Position numbers and translations under genes: made by a program. The notes below the pieces were generated by a model that saw nothing but the letters and a program-made list of their open reading frames with translations, was not told the origin of the DNA and did no database searches. DNA of 39,791 nucleotides from Paracoccaceae bacterium (lineage in GTDB: Bacteria; Pseudomonadota; Alphaproteobacteria; Rhodobacterales; Rhodobacteraceae): contig REER01000059.1 in NCBI GenBank assembly GCA_007694945.1, forward strand, positions 1-39,791, in the 5' to 3' direction. Below are positions 1 through 11,027 of this stretch, piece after piece. Position 1 is the first letter of the stretch, and each line of letters opens with the position of its first letter.

Positions 1-2950
1 GCGCTTCATCCACGAGCGCCTGTTGTTGTGCTTTGTGCTGGCTGGCAAGCCCTGTGGCAGGCGAGGCCGAGGCAGGGCGTCCGATATAGCGGGGACGCTT
101 CGACTTGCCCTTGAGCCGTCCCAGAACCCATTCGATGTTAGGCTCGATGAAGCTCCATGCGCCCTGGTTCTTGGGCTCTTCCTGACACCACAGGATCTCG
201 GCCTTGGGGAAGCGTTCCAGCTCCTTCAAGAGCGCCATGGCCGGGAAGGGGTAGAACTGCTCAATGCGCATCAGATAGATGTCATCGATGCCGCGCGCGT
301 CGCGCTCTTCAAGCAAGTCGAAATAGACCTTGCCCGAGCACATTACCACGCGCTTGATGGATTTGTCCGCCTTCAGCTTGGTGTCGCTATTGCCCTTCTG
401 CGCATCATCCCAGAGCACGCGGTGGAAGCTCGAGCCTTCGGTGAAATCCTCGGATTCGGAGATGCAGAGCTTGTGGCGCAAGAGCGATTTCGGCGTCATC
501 AGAACCAGCGGCTTGCGGAAGCTGCGATGGATCTGGCGGCGCAGGATGTGGAAGTAATTGGCAGGCGTCGTGCAATTCGCCACGATCCAGTTATCCTGCC
601 CGCACATCTGCAGGAAGCGCTCGAGCCGCGCGGAAGAGTGCTCCGGCCCCTGCCCTTCGAACCCGTGCGGCAAAAGCATCACGAGGCCAGACATACGCAA
701 CCATTTCGACTCGCCCGACGAGATGAACTGGTCGAACATGATCTGCGCGCCATTGGCGAAATCGCCGAACTGCGCCTCCCACATGACCAGCGCATTGGGT
801 TCGGCCAGCGAGTAGCCATACTCGAAGCCAAGCACCGCGTATTCCGAGAGCATCGAGTCGATCACCTCATACCGCGCCTGCCCGTCCTTGATGTTGTTCA
901 ACGGGAAGTAGCGGTCCTCGGTCTGCTGGTCGATGAAGGCCGAATGACGCTGCGAGAACGTACCGCGTGTCGAGTCCTGACCGGCGAGACGTACCGGATA
1001 GCCCTCTGTCAGCAGGCTGCCAAAGGCGATCGCCTCGGCGGTTGCCCAGTCGAACCCCTTGCCAGAAGAAAACATCTCCGCTTTGGCGTCGAGTTGGCGT
1101 GCGACGGTCCTGTGGATGTTGAAACCTTCGGGGTAGCGGATCAGCGCCGCGCCGAGTTCCTGCATCGTCTCGATCGAAATCGAGGTCTGGCCGCGCTGGT
1201 ATTCCTCGCCCTCGCGGTTCAGATGCGACCAGCGCCCGTCCAGCCAGTCGGCCTTGTTGGGCTTGTAGGTCTTGCCGGACTCGAACTCTTCGTTCAGGAA
1301 AGCCTGAAACGCAGCCTTCATGTCCTCGATCTCGCCCTCGGGGATCAGCCCTTCGGCCACCAACCGCTCGGTATAGAGTTGCAGCGTGGATTTGTGTTTC
1401 TTGATCCGCGTATACATCTGCGGATTGGTGAACATGGGCTCGTCACCCTCGTTATGGCCGAAGCGGCGGTAGCAGAAGATGTCGATCACAACATCCTTGA
1501 GGAACTTCTGCCGGAACTCGGTCGCCACTTTCGCCGCATGCACCACGGCTTCCGGGTCATCGCCATTGACGTGGAAGATCGGCGCCTCGACCATCAGCGC
1601 GATATCTGTCGGATAAGGCGAGGAGCGCGAGAAATGCGGCGCGGTGGTAAAGCCGATCTGGTTGTTGACGACGATATGCATGGTGCCGCCAGTGCGGTGC
1701 CCTTTCAGCCCTGAAAGCCCAAAACCTTCGGCCACCACGCCCTGCCCGGCAAAGGCCGCGTCGCCATGCAGCAGCACGGCCATGACCTGCCGCCGCTCGG
1801 TATCGCCGAACTGGTCCTGCTTGGCGCGCACCTTGCCCAGCACGACCGGGTTCACAGCCTCGAGATGCGAGGGGTTCGCGGTCAGCGAGAGGTGGACATT
1901 GTTGCCGTCAAACTCGCGGTCCGAGGAGGCGCCGAGATGGTATTTCACATCGCCCGAACCATCGACCTCGTCGGGCTTGAAGCTGCCGCCCTGAAATTCG
2001 TTGAAGATGGCGCGGTAGGGTTTGCCCATCACATTCGCCAGCACCGACAGGCGGCCGCGGTGGGGCATGCCGATGGCGACTTCCTTCAGCCCCAGCGCAC
2101 CGCCGCGCTTGATGATCTGCTCCATCGCGGGGATCACGGCCTCGCCGCCATCCAGCCCGAAGCGCTTGGTGCCCATGTATTTGACATGCAGGAATTTCTC
2201 GAAACCCTCGGCTTCGACCAGCTTGTTCAGGATCGCGCGGCGGCCATTCTTGGTGAACTGGATCTCCTTGCCATAGCCTTCGATCCGCTCTTTCAGCCAG
2301 GCCACCTGCTCGGGGTCCGAGATATGCATGAATTGCAGCGCGAAGGTGCCGCAATAGGTGCGCTTCAGCACCTCGATGATCTGCCGCAGGCTCGCCACTT
2401 CCAGACCCAGCACATTGTCGATGAAGATGGGCCGATCCATATCGGCCTCGGTGAAGCCATAACTTTGTGGGTCAAGCTCGGGATGCGGCTCTTCCTTGCG
2501 CATGCCCAGCGGGTCGAGATCGGCCACCAGATGGCCCCGGATGCGATAGGCACGGATGATCATCAGCGCGCGCAGAGAGTCGATCACGGCAGCGCGCACC
2601 TGTTCGGTGGTCAGCGTGACGCCTTTATCAGCGGCTTTCTTCGTGATCTTCTCGGCAGCGGCCTTTTTCTCGGCAGGCGGTGCGACAACCGGCCAATCGC
2701 TGGTCAGCGCCGAGGTCAGCTCGTCATGCGGCATGGGCGGCCAGTCACCGCGCGCCCAGCTCGGGCCACGGGCCGCGGCCTGCGCATCCTTCGCGCCCTC
2801 ACCCAGAGCGCGAAAATACTCAGCCCAGACATCATCGACCGAAGCTGGATCGGACGCGTGCCGGGCCTGCAGCGCCTCGACATAGACCGCATTTTGACCT
2901 TCGAGAAAGCTTTCGGAATGGATCGGGTCCTTGGGGCTTTGTTCGTTCAT
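1..2950 (-). CDS. sucA: 2-oxoglutarate dehydrogenase E1 component (3' end cut by window)
   Basis: Thiamine-diphosphate-dependent E1 subunit of the 2-oxoglutarate dehydrogenase complex; it decarboxylates 2-oxoglutarate and passes the succinyl group to the E2 lipoyl domain. Translating the minus strand from the ATG at 2950 gives 983 uninterrupted codons to the window edge. It starts MNEQSPKDPIHSESFLEG and contains the E1 signatures GMPHRGRL, LTANPSHLEAVNP, HGDAAFAGQGVVAE, RRFGHNEGDEP and EYGYSLAEPNALV. The last residues read (HKAQQQALVDEA) look like the natural C-terminus, so only a few codons are missing; family members here are about 985 residues. An AGAGGTG ribosome-binding site precedes the ATG. 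It is the last visible gene of a minus-strand sucC-sucD-DUF805-sucA run, and sucB/lpd would be expected just beyond position 1. Identity is very secure. Confidence 0.97.
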   Translation of the reverse strand, partial: MNEQSPKDPIHSESFLEGQNAVYVEALQARHASDPASVDDVWAEYFRALGEGAKDAQAAARGPSWARGDWPPMPHDELTSALTSDWPVVAPPAEKKAAAEKITKKAADKGVTLTTEQVRAAVIDSLRALMIIRAYRIRGHLVADLDPLGMRKEEPHPELDPQSYGFTEADMDRPIFIDNVLGLEVASLRQIIEVLKRTYCGTFALQFMHISDPEQVAWLKERIEGYGKEIQFTKNGRRAILNKLVEAEGFEKFLHVKYMGTKRFGLDGGEAVIPAMEQIIKRGGALGLKEVAIGMPHRGRLSVLANVMGKPYRAIFNEFQGGSFKPDEVDGSGDVKYHLGASSDREFDGNNVHLSLTANPSHLEAVNPVVLGKVRAKQDQFGDTERRQVMAVLLHGDAAFAGQGVVAEGFGLSGLKGHRTGGTMHIVVNNQIGFTTAPHFSRSSPYPTDIALMVEAPIFHVNGDDPEAVVHAAKVATEFRQKFLKDVVIDIFCYRRFGHNEGDEPMFTNPQMYTRIKKHKSTLQLYTERLVAEGLIPEGEIEDMKAAFQAFLNEEFESGKTYKPNKADWLDGRWSHLNREGEEYQRGQTSISIETMQELGAALIRYPEGFNIHRTVARQLDAKAEMFSSGKGFDWATAEAIAFGSLLTEGYPVRLAGQDSTRGTFSQRHSAFIDQQTEDRYFPLNNIKDGQARYEVIDSMLSEYAVLGFEYGYSLAEPNALVMWEAQFGDFANGAQIMFDQFISSGESKWLRMSGLVMLLPHGFEGQGPEHSSARLERFLQMCGQDNWIVANCTTPANYFHILRRQIHRSFRKPLVLMTPKSLLRHKLCISESEDFTEGSSFHRVLWDDAQKGNSDTKLKADKSIKRVVMCSGKVYFDLLEERDARGIDDIYLMRIEQFYPFPAMALLKELERFPKAEILWCQEEPKNQGAWSFIEPNIEWVLGRLKGKSKRPRYIGRPASASPATGLASQHKAQQQALVDEA

Positions 2951-3000
2951 GGGCGCACCTCTGTGCTGCAGTTAAGGTTCATGGTCTCTCTTGCGCCACC

Positions 3001-3495
3001 CTAGCGCACCTTGGGTTCCGCGCCATAGGCATTGGCGCCGCGCTGGCTGGGCCGGCTCATCCACCAGATGATGACGGCCCCCGCAACGACCTGAAGCACG
3101 GCCAGGAGCAACACGAGGCTTGCCTGACCGCCCATCATCGCCGATTCGGGCGGGGTAGTGCCATCGACGAGGCGCAGCATCATCTGACGGCTGATCGAGC
3201 CCGCAACCACAGCCGAGGCAATCACCACGGCCGAGGGCAGCAGTACCCACCATCCCGGACGCCCGGTATCCTGCAACCGGCGCCAGGCGACAGCAAGAAA
3301 CGGCAGGAACACGATCAGTTGAAAGATGCGCGTCAGCCATTGCTGACCGCCAAGCGCGGCATGTTCGATCGCGCCGATGGCAAAGGCTCCAAGGAAGACG
3401 AAGAGGAAGAACCACCAGTATTCAGGCCGCCGTGAGCGCCCCTGGAAATTCAGAGCGTTCTGAAAGCCGCTCTTGACGGCTTGCACGAATGTCAT
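3001..3495 (-). CDS. DUF805 family inner-membrane protein
   Basis: A 164-residue hydrophobic protein. It has the DUF805 hallmarks: an N-terminal segment with F-x-GRSRRPEYWWF (about residues 18-30), then about four predicted membrane helices and the R-RLQDTGRPGWW loop (about residues 92-104). It ends in a short polar tail. Function of the family is unknown; YhaH-like proteins belong to it. It lies between sucD (35 bp after the sucD stop) and sucA (50 bp before its start), all on the minus strand, so it is probably co-transcribed with the TCA genes. Whether it has any role in them cannot be told from sequence. The start ATG at 3495 matches the usual DUF805 N-terminus. Confidence 0.85.
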   Translation of the reverse strand: MTFVQAVKSGFQNALNFQGRSRRPEYWWFFLFVFLGAFAIGAIEHAALGGQQWLTRIFQLIVFLPFLAVAWRRLQDTGRPGWWVLLPSAVVIASAVVAGSISRQMMLRLVDGTTPPESAMMGGQASLVLLLAVLQVVAGAVIIWWMSRPSQRGANAYGAEPKVR

Positions 3496-3530
3496 TCCCC
3501 CGTCCTCCCTGTGGCGCCGATAGCGCCCTG

Positions 3531-4412
3531 TTACCCGATCGCCTTGAGCACCGCTTCGCCCAGCCCGGCCGGGCTGTCCGCGACCACGATACCCGCCGAT
3601 TTCATTGCCTCGATCTTGTCATCGGCCCCGCCTTTGCCACCAGCGACAATCGCGCCAGCATGGCCCATGCGGCGCCCGGGAGGCGCCGTGCGCCCGGCGA
3701 TGAAACCGGCGCAGGGCTTCTTGCGCCCGCGCTTGGCTTCGTCCTTGAGGAACTGCGCAGCCTCTTCCTCGGCGCTGCCGCCGATCTCGCCGATCATGAT
3801 GATGGATTCGGTCTCGTCATCGGCGAGGAACCATTCCAGCACATCGAGATGCTCGGTGCCCTTGATCGGGTCGCCGCCGATGCCAACGCAGGTGGACTGG
3901 CCCAGCCCCACGTCGGTGGTCTGCTTGACCGCTTCATAAGTCAGCGTGCCCGAACGCGACACCACGCCCACTGAGCCGCGGCGGTGAATATGACCGGGCA
4001 TGATGCCGATCTTGCAGGCATCGGGCGTGATGACACCGGGGCAGTTGGGACCGACGAGCACCGATTTCGACCCTTCCAGCGCGCGCTTGACCTTCATCAT
4101 GTCCAGCACCGGGATGCCTTCGGTGATGCAGACGATCAGTTCCATCTTGGCATCGATCGCCTCGAGGATCGAATCGGCCGCGAAGGGCGGGGGCACATAG
4201 ATCACGGAGGCATTGGCCTCGGTCCTGGCCTTGGCCTCATGCACCGAGTTGAACACCGGCAGAGCCAGATGCTCCTGCCCGCCTTTGCCGGGCGTCACAC
4301 CGCCCACCATCTGCGTGCCGTAGGCGATGGCCTGTTCGGAATGGAATGTGCCCTGGCTGCCGGTGAAGCCCTGACAGATGACTCTGGTGTGTTTGTCTAC
4401 GAGAACGGCCAT
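3531..4412 (-). CDS. sucD: Succinyl-CoA synthetase (ADP/GDP-forming) subunit alpha
   Basis: Alpha subunit of succinyl-CoA synthetase, which interconverts succinyl-CoA and succinate with substrate-level phosphorylation. The 293-residue product begins [18 protein letters not shown], has the CoA-binding Rossmann domain ([15 protein letters not shown], about residues 16-30), the GPNCPG and [12 protein letters not shown] motifs, and the phosphohistidine loop GHAGAIV with the active His at residue 251. Length is normal for the family. The ATG at 4412 lies 5 bases after the sucC stop, so the two subunits are translated from one message. Nothing is missing or odd. Confidence 0.97.
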   Translation of the reverse strand: MAVLVDKHTRVICQGFTGSQGTFHSEQAIAYGTQMVGGVTPGKGGQEHLALPVFNSVHEAKARTEANASVIYVPPPFAADSILEAIDAKMELIVCITEGIPVLDMMKVKRALEGSKSVLVGPNCPGVITPDACKIGIMPGHIHRRGSVGVVSRSGTLTYEAVKQTTDVGLGQSTCVGIGGDPIKGTEHLDVLEWFLADDETESIIMIGEIGGSAEEEAAQFLKDEAKRGRKKPCAGFIAGRTAPPGRRMGHAGAIVAGGKGGADDKIEAMKSAGIVVADSPAGLGEAVLKAIG

Positions 4413-4417
4413 CGGTC

Positions 4418-5611
4418 TTACCCCTTCACTGCCTTGACGATCTTTTCCGCCGCATCCGACAGGTTGTCGGCGGCGATCACATTGAGCCCCGAGGCTTCGA
4501 TGATCTCCTTGCCCTTCTCGACATTCGTGCCTTCCAGACGCACCACGAGCGGCACTTGCAGACCGACTTCCTTGACTGCCGCAATCACGCCTTCCGCGAT
4601 GATGTCGCAGCGCATGATGCCGCCGAAGATATTGACCAGAATGCCTTTGACGTTCGCGTCCGAGGTGATGATCTTGAAGGCTTCGGTCACCTTCTCCTTG
4701 GTCGCGCCGCCGCCCACATCGAGGAAATTGGCCGGTTCCGCCCCATAGAGCTTTATGATGTCCATCGTCGCCATGGCAAGGCCCGCGCCATTGACCATGC
4801 AGCCGATCTCGCCATCCAGCGCGATGTAGTTGAGGTCATATTTGCTGGCAGCAAGTTCCTTCGCGTCTTCCTCGGTCTCGTCGCGCAGGGCGAGAATGTC
4901 GGACTGGCGATAGAGCGCGTTGGAGTCGAAGCCCATCTTGGCGTCGAGGCATTTCAGGTCGCCCTTGTCGGTCACGATCAGCGGGTTGATCTCGACCATC
5001 TCGGCGTCGCGCTCGACGAAAAAGCGGTAGAGCTTGCCGACCAGATCGACGCATTGCTTGATCTGCTTGCCGGTCAGCCCCAGCGCAAAGGCGACGCGGC
5101 GACCGTGGAAGCCCTGAATGCCCGTCGCCGGGTCAACACTGAAAGACAGGATTTTCTCGGGCGTCGAGGCCGCGACCTCTTCGATATCCATGCCGCCTTC
5201 GGTCGAGACGACGAAACTGACGCGGCTGGTCTGGCGGTCCACCAGCAGCGCGAGATAGAGCTCGCGCTCGATATCCGAGCCGTCCTCGATATAGATGCGG
5301 TTGACCTGTTTGCCTGCGGGGCCGGTCTGATGCGTGACCAGCGTGCGGCCCAGCATCTGCTTGGTCATCTCTTCGGCTTCGGCCACTGATTTCGCCAGCC
5401 GCACGCCACCCTTTTCGCCGGCCGAAGCTTCCTTGAAGCTGCCCTTGCCGCGCCCACCGGCGTGGATCTGCGCCTTGACCACCCAGAGCGGCCCGTCAAG
5501 CTCACCCGCAGCTGCCTTTGCCTCTTCGGCCCTCAGGACGATCCGCCCGTCGGAAACCGGAACTCCTGCCGCGCGCAAAAGCCCCTTGGCCTGATACTCA
5601 TGGATGTTCAT
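4418..5611 (-). CDS. sucC: Succinyl-CoA synthetase subunit beta
   Basis: Beta subunit with an ATP-grasp fold that partners SucD. The start is taken at ATG 5611 because the protein then begins [19 protein letters not shown], the canonical SucC N-terminus, giving 397 residues; the frame stays open 22 codons further upstream but that extension is not family-like. Visible motifs are [15 protein letters not shown] (nucleotide binding), [19 protein letters not shown] and [14 protein letters not shown] near the C-terminal domain. sucD follows after 5 bases. The upstream region up to the mdh terminator carries paired palindromes and a possible -10 element, so transcription of sucCD-DUF805-sucA probably starts there rather than only at mdh. 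Confidence 0.97.
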   Translation of the reverse strand: MNIHEYQAKGLLRAAGVPVSDGRIVLRAEEAKAAAGELDGPLWVVKAQIHAGGRGKGSFKEASAGEKGGVRLAKSVAEAEEMTKQMLGRTLVTHQTGPAGKQVNRIYIEDGSDIERELYLALLVDRQTSRVSFVVSTEGGMDIEEVAASTPEKILSFSVDPATGIQGFHGRRVAFALGLTGKQIKQCVDLVGKLYRFFVERDAEMVEINPLIVTDKGDLKCLDAKMGFDSNALYRQSDILALRDETEEDAKELAASKYDLNYIALDGEIGCMVNGAGLAMATMDIIKLYGAEPANFLDVGGGATKEKVTEAFKIITSDANVKGILVNIFGGIMRCDIIAEGVIAAVKEVGLQVPLVVRLEGTNVEKGKEIIEASGLNVIAADNLSDAAEKIVKAVKG

Positions 5612-5685
5612 GGCACTGTCCCATCTGATGCTGTCTTTCCCCGTGAATGCCAGAACTGGCGCGGAAAACAATGACAAACTGTCGC

Positions 5686-5691
5686 ATTTTA
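5686..5691 (-). promoter_or_regulatory. Possible -10 element of the sucC promoter
   Basis: On the minus strand this reads TAAAAT, one mismatch from TATAAT, about 75 bases before the sucC start. No good -35 hexamer sits 16-18 bases upstream, which fits a promoter that depends on an activator bound at the palindromes immediately upstream. Inference only. Confidence 0.35.
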
Positions 5692-5715
5692 TCGCAAAGG
5701 TTACAAATTCGATCC

Positions 5716-5750
5716 TTTGTGATCACGAATTTTCAGGCAGTGATCACAAA
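5716..5750. promoter_or_regulatory. Paired GTGATCAC palindromes upstream of sucC
   Basis: Two identical 8-bp palindromes GTGATCAC (5719-5726 and 5740-5747) lie 21 bp apart, two helical turns. Together with flanking bases they form a perfect 11-bp inverted repeat (TTTGTGATCAC and GTGATCACAAA) with a 13-base spacer. I found no other GTGATCAC in the window. If the TAAAAT at 5691-5686 is the -10, the sites centre near -43 and -64, typical activator positions. The cognate regulator is not identifiable from the window; a GntR/FadR-type protein is one possibility. Confidence 0.65.
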
Positions 5751-5813
5751 TCAGGGCTTGAATGGCATCGCGACGCGAATGTGAGCGCAAGCACGAGAAT
5801 CCACAATAAAGAA

Positions 5814-5836
5814 AGGCCGCGCCAAAGGCGCGGCCT
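5814..5836 (-). terminator. Rho-independent terminator after mdh
   Basis: A perfect 10-bp GC-rich stem (AGGCCGCGCC with GGCGCGGCCT) and 3-base loop lies 36 bases past the mdh stop. Read on the minus strand it is followed by TTCTTTATT, a U-rich tail. It separates mdh from sucC. Confidence 0.8.
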
Positions 5837-5872
5837 CCCGAAAAGCCGGGTCAATACGGACAAACCGGGGGC

Positions 5873-7189
<1,317 letters not shown>

Positions 7190-8788
7190 ATGCAGATGAC
7201 CAAAGACTGGTGGCGTGGATCAGTGACCTATCAGATCTATCCGCGTTCCTTCATGGACAGCGACGGTGACGGGATCGGTGATCTGAGAGGCATTGTCGAA
7301 AAGCTCGATCATGTCGCAAGTCTCGGCGTCGATGCGATCTGGTTCTCACCGGTCTTCCCCTCGCCGATGAAAGACATGGGCTATGATGTGTCGGATTACC
7401 TCGGCATCGACCCGGTTTTCGGCACCATGGCCGATTTCGACGCCATCATCGAGAAAGCCCATGCGCTGGGGCTCAAGGTGATCATCGACATGGTGATCTC
7501 GCATGCCTCGGACCAGCACCCGTTCTTTGAGGAATCGCGCCAGTCGCGCGACAACCCCAAATCCGACTGGTTCGTATGGGCCGATGCCAAGCTCGAAGGC
7601 TCGCCGCCAAACAACTGGCAGTCGATCTTCGGTGGCCCGGCCTGGCAATGGGACCCGCTGCGCAAGCAATATTACCTGCATAACTTTCTGAAAGAGCAGC
7701 CCGACTGGAATTTTCACAACCCTGAAGTGCAGGAGTATCTGCTGGGTGTGATGCGCTTCTGGCTGGAGCGCGGGGTCGATGGGTTCCGGCTGGATACGGT
7801 CAATTACTACTTCCACGACAAGCTGTTGCGCGACAATCCCGGAAATTATCTGGACTGGTCGCAGGATGCCTTCCGCCCCTATGACATGCAGTATTGCCTG
7901 TTTTCCAAAAGCCAGCCCGAAAACCTGCACTTCATGGAGCGTATCCGGACCTTGATGGACGAATTCGACGCCCGCGCCACAGTGGGCGAGGTCGGTGATA
8001 CGCATCATGCGATCGAGATCATGGGCCAGTATACCAGCGGAAAGCGGCTGAACATGGCTTATAGCTTCGAATTGCTGGGGCCGAATTACACGCCCGAATT
8101 CTTCCGCTCGCGGATCGAGGCGTTTTTCGCCAAGGCGCCTGAGGGCTGGCCCTGCTGGGCGTTTTCCAACCATGACGTGCCGCGCCATGTCACCCGTTTC
8201 ATGCCGCATGCCAAGGACCGCGACGCGCTGGCCAAGCAGGCGGCGGCGCTTTTGCTGTCTTTCAAGGGGTCGGTCTGCATCTATCAGGGCGAGGAGATCG
8301 GCCAGACCGACACGGAAATGGAATATCACGAATTGACCGACCCCGAGGCGATCAATTTCTGGCCGCATACCAAGGGCCGCGATGGCTGCCGCACGCCCAT
8401 GGTCTGGCAGACAGATACGCCCAATGGCGGATTCTCGACTGCTGCCGGCACATGGCTGCCGGTCAAACCGCCGCAACTCGCGCGCGCGGTCGATACGCAG
8501 GAAACTCCCGGTTCGGTGCTGAATTTCTATCGCGAGATGCTGGCGCTGCGCCGGGCAGAGGAAGAATTGCGCATTGGCGAGATCAGTTTCCTCGATCTTC
8601 CCGAGCCGGTACTGGGCTTCACGCGCGGTACGGGGCTGATCTGCCTCTTCAACCTCTCGGCGCAGAAACTGGCCGTGGATGCCCCTGCCCCCCTGACGCC
8701 GCTGCTGACCGAGGGCGCCGAGGTGATGGGCACCAAGGTGAGCCTCGCCGAGAATGGCTTCGTTATCGCCCGCCGCGCCGCGGCCTGA
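7190..8788 (+). CDS. GH13 family alpha-glucosidase (oligo-glucosidase type)
   Basis: A 532-residue cytoplasmic glycoside hydrolase of family 13 that should release glucose from the non-reducing end of short alpha-glucans. The start WWRGSVTYQIYPRSFMDSDGDGIGDL is typical of alpha-glucosidases and oligo-1,6-glucosidases. The catalytic triad is visible: Asp202 in GFRLDTVN, Glu267 in VGEVGD and Asp329 in FSNHDVPR. The start is placed at ATG 7190; ATG 7196 two codons later is equally possible, while the frame extends further upstream without family similarity. No signal peptide. It is the first gene of the glg operon, 10 bases before glgB, and presumably clips oligosaccharides made by GlgX or imported. 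Trehalose synthase or sucrose hydrolase activity cannot be excluded from sequence alone. Confidence 0.88.
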   Translation: MQMTKDWWRGSVTYQIYPRSFMDSDGDGIGDLRGIVEKLDHVASLGVDAIWFSPVFPSPMKDMGYDVSDYLGIDPVFGTMADFDAIIEKAHALGLKVIIDMVISHASDQHPFFEESRQSRDNPKSDWFVWADAKLEGSPPNNWQSIFGGPAWQWDPLRKQYYLHNFLKEQPDWNFHNPEVQEYLLGVMRFWLERGVDGFRLDTVNYYFHDKLLRDNPGNYLDWSQDAFRPYDMQYCLFSKSQPENLHFMERIRTLMDEFDARATVGEVGDTHHAIEIMGQYTSGKRLNMAYSFELLGPNYTPEFFRSRIEAFFAKAPEGWPCWAFSNHDVPRHVTRFMPHAKDRDALAKQAAALLLSFKGSVCIYQGEEIGQTDTEMEYHELTDPEAINFWPHTKGRDGCRTPMVWQTDTPNGGFSTAAGTWLPVKPPQLARAVDTQETPGSVLNFYREMLALRRAEEELRIGEISFLDLPEPVLGFTRGTGLICLFNLSAQKLAVDAPAPLTPLLTEGAEVMGTKVSLAENGFVIARRAAA

Positions 8789-8798
8789 GAAAGCACCG

Positions 8799-10997
8799 AT
8801 GCCCGACCCCAGCGCCCTGCCCCCGCATCTGACCGCCGACGATCTCGACCGGCTGATCGCGGGGCGCCATGCCGAGCCTTTCGGCGTGCTGGGGCCGCGT
8901 CTGTGCGATGGCAAACGCTGGCTTGTCGCCATTGTGCCCGAGGCGGAGCGTTTGGAGGCGGTATTCGCGCGGGACATGGTTGAACTTGCGCGCCTCGCTG
9001 GTCCGGTCTTTGCAGCGCAGGTGCCCAAGTCGAAATACTCCTATCGGCTCTGTGCGCATTATGCCGATGGCACGCGGTGGGAGCATGACGACCCCTATCG
9101 CTTCGGGCCAGTGCTGGGCGAGATGGACCGCTATCTGCTGGGCGAGGGGACGCATCGCCAGCTTTGGCACGCCTTGGGCGCGCATGTGATGACGCATGAG
9201 GGCGTCGCGGGCGTGCATTTCGCGCTCTGGGCCCCGAATGCGCAGCGCGTCTCGGTCGTGGGCGATTTCAATCACTGGAACGGCGCGCAATATCCGATGC
9301 GCCGCGTGGGACATACCGGCGTTTGGGAGGTGTTTCTGCCGGGGTTGGGCGATGGGGTGATCTACAAATACGAACTGCTCGACGCGCATGGGGCCGTGCG
9401 GCAAAAGGCCGACCCGGTGGGTTTCGGCGCGCAGCATCCGCCCGCGACAGCCTCGGTCGTGCGCGACATTTCCGGCTATGGCTGGAAGGATGGTGCGTGG
9501 ATGGAGGCGCGCGAAACGGCGCATCGGCGCGACCAGCCGATCTCGATATATGAGGTGCATCTGGGCTCGTGGAAACGGCGCTGGGATGAAGGCGGGCGGC
9601 CCCTCTCCTACCGGGAACTCGCTACCGAACTGGTGGAATATGCGGTCGAGATGGGCTTCACGCATCTGGAGCTTCTGCCCGTCAGTGAATTTCCATTTGA
9701 TGGTTCATGGGGCTATCAGCCCGTGGGCCTCTATGCCCCCACGATCCGCTTCGGCCCGCCGCATGAGTTCCGCGATCTGGTTGACACCGCCCATCGCGCG
9801 GGGCTGGGCGTGATCCTCGACTGGGTGCCGGGACATTTTCCGACCGATGCGCATGGGCTGGCGCAATTCGACGGCACGCATCTGTATGAACATGCCGACC
9901 CGCGCGAGGGGTTCCACCAGGATTGGAACACGCTGATCTATAACTATGGCCGCACCGAGGTGCGCAATTTCCTGACAGCCAATGCGCTCTATTGGTTCAA
10001 GGAATACCATATAGACGGGCTGCGCGTGGATGCGGTCGCCTCGATGCTCTATCGCGACTACTCCCGCAAGGATGGCGAGTGGATCCCGAACCATATGGGC
10101 GGGCGCGAGAATTTCGAGGCGATAGCATTCCTGCGCGAGATGAATACCATCGCCTATGGTGAAGTGCCGGGGATCATGACTGTGGCCGAAGAATCCACGG
10201 CTTTTACCGGCGTCTCCACCCCGGTCGATACAGGCGGGCTTGGCTTCGGGTTCAAGTGGAACATGGGCTGGATGAACGACACGCTGCGTTACATCGAGAA
10301 AGACCCGATTTACCGCAGCCATGATCATCATCTGATGACCTTTCCCATCGACTGGGCCTGGACCGAGAATTTCATCCTGCCGATCAGCCATGACGAGGTC
10401 GTCCACGGCAAGCGCGCCGTGATCGACAAGATGCCGGGGGATGAGTGGGAAAAATTCGCGAACTTACGCGCCTATTATGGCTATATGTGGGGCTTTCCGG
10501 GCAAGAAACTCTTATTTATGGGCTGCGAGATTGCCCAGCACGGGGAATGGAACCATGACAAAACCGTAGACTGGGACGCGCTGAAGGGCGAGAACCATCG
10601 CGGGGTTCAGACGCTGGTGCGCGACCTCAATCACCTCTATCGCGCCACGCCCGCGCTCCATCGGCGCGATTGCGAGGCTGCGGGCTTCAAGTGGATCGCC
10701 AACGAACCTGAAATCTCGAAAATTGCCTTTACCCGTCATGGCACCAAGGACGATGCACCCGTGCTTGTCCTGTGCAATTTCACGCCAGTCGAGCGGCCCG
10801 ATCTGGCTGTCGGGGTTCCGGCAGCAGGGCATTGGGAAGAGGTGCTGAACACCGATGCGGCTATCTATGGCGGGGGTAATCGTGGCAATATGGGAGGGTG
10901 CGACAGTCTGGCCGGGGAGCGTGACGGCTGCGCGCAGCATATCCGCGTGACGCTGCCGCCGCTGGCCACGCTGTTTTTCCGTCTGAAGCGGAATTGA
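8799..10997 (+). CDS. glgB: 1,4-alpha-glucan branching enzyme
   Basis: Introduces alpha-1,6 branches into glycogen. The start ATG 8799 gives MPDPSALPPHLTADDLDRL and 732 residues, the standard length of long-form GlgB; the open frame upstream overlaps the previous gene and is rejected. Order: N-terminal GlgB N1 domain (RHAEPFGVLGP, about residues 26-36), CBM48 domain with FALWAPNAQRVSVVGDFNHW (about residues 144-163), then the GH13 barrel. Catalytic residues are Asp411 (GLRVDAV), Glu464 (TVAEEST) and Asp532 (SHDEVVHGK). glgC starts 30 bases downstream behind a good AGGGAGG ribosome-binding site. Confidence 0.97.
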   Translation: MPDPSALPPHLTADDLDRLIAGRHAEPFGVLGPRLCDGKRWLVAIVPEAERLEAVFARDMVELARLAGPVFAAQVPKSKYSYRLCAHYADGTRWEHDDPYRFGPVLGEMDRYLLGEGTHRQLWHALGAHVMTHEGVAGVHFALWAPNAQRVSVVGDFNHWNGAQYPMRRVGHTGVWEVFLPGLGDGVIYKYELLDAHGAVRQKADPVGFGAQHPPATASVVRDISGYGWKDGAWMEARETAHRRDQPISIYEVHLGSWKRRWDEGGRPLSYRELATELVEYAVEMGFTHLELLPVSEFPFDGSWGYQPVGLYAPTIRFGPPHEFRDLVDTAHRAGLGVILDWVPGHFPTDAHGLAQFDGTHLYEHADPREGFHQDWNTLIYNYGRTEVRNFLTANALYWFKEYHIDGLRVDAVASMLYRDYSRKDGEWIPNHMGGRENFEAIAFLREMNTIAYGEVPGIMTVAEESTAFTGVSTPVDTGGLGFGFKWNMGWMNDTLRYIEKDPIYRSHDHHLMTFPIDWAWTENFILPISHDEVVHGKRAVIDKMPGDEWEKFANLRAYYGYMWGFPGKKLLFMGCEIAQHGEWNHDKTVDWDALKGENHRGVQTLVRDLNHLYRATPALHRRDCEAAGFKWIANEPEISKIAFTRHGTKDDAPVLVLCNFTPVERPDLAVGVPAAGHWEEVLNTDAAIYGGGNRGNMGGCDSLAGERDGCAQHIRVTLPPLATLFFRLKRN

Positions 10998-11027
10998 CGT
11001 CCGGGGTGAAAGGGAGGGCAAGACAAG

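Noticed and set aside
23-3004. Two long plus-strand open frames (23-1714 and 1766-3004)
   Set aside because: They are antisense to sucA, whose full motif set is read on the minus strand; their products are low-complexity and match nothing.
7346-9028. A 560-codon minus-strand open frame
   Set aside because: Antisense to the alpha-glucosidase and glgB genes, which have complete catalytic motifs.
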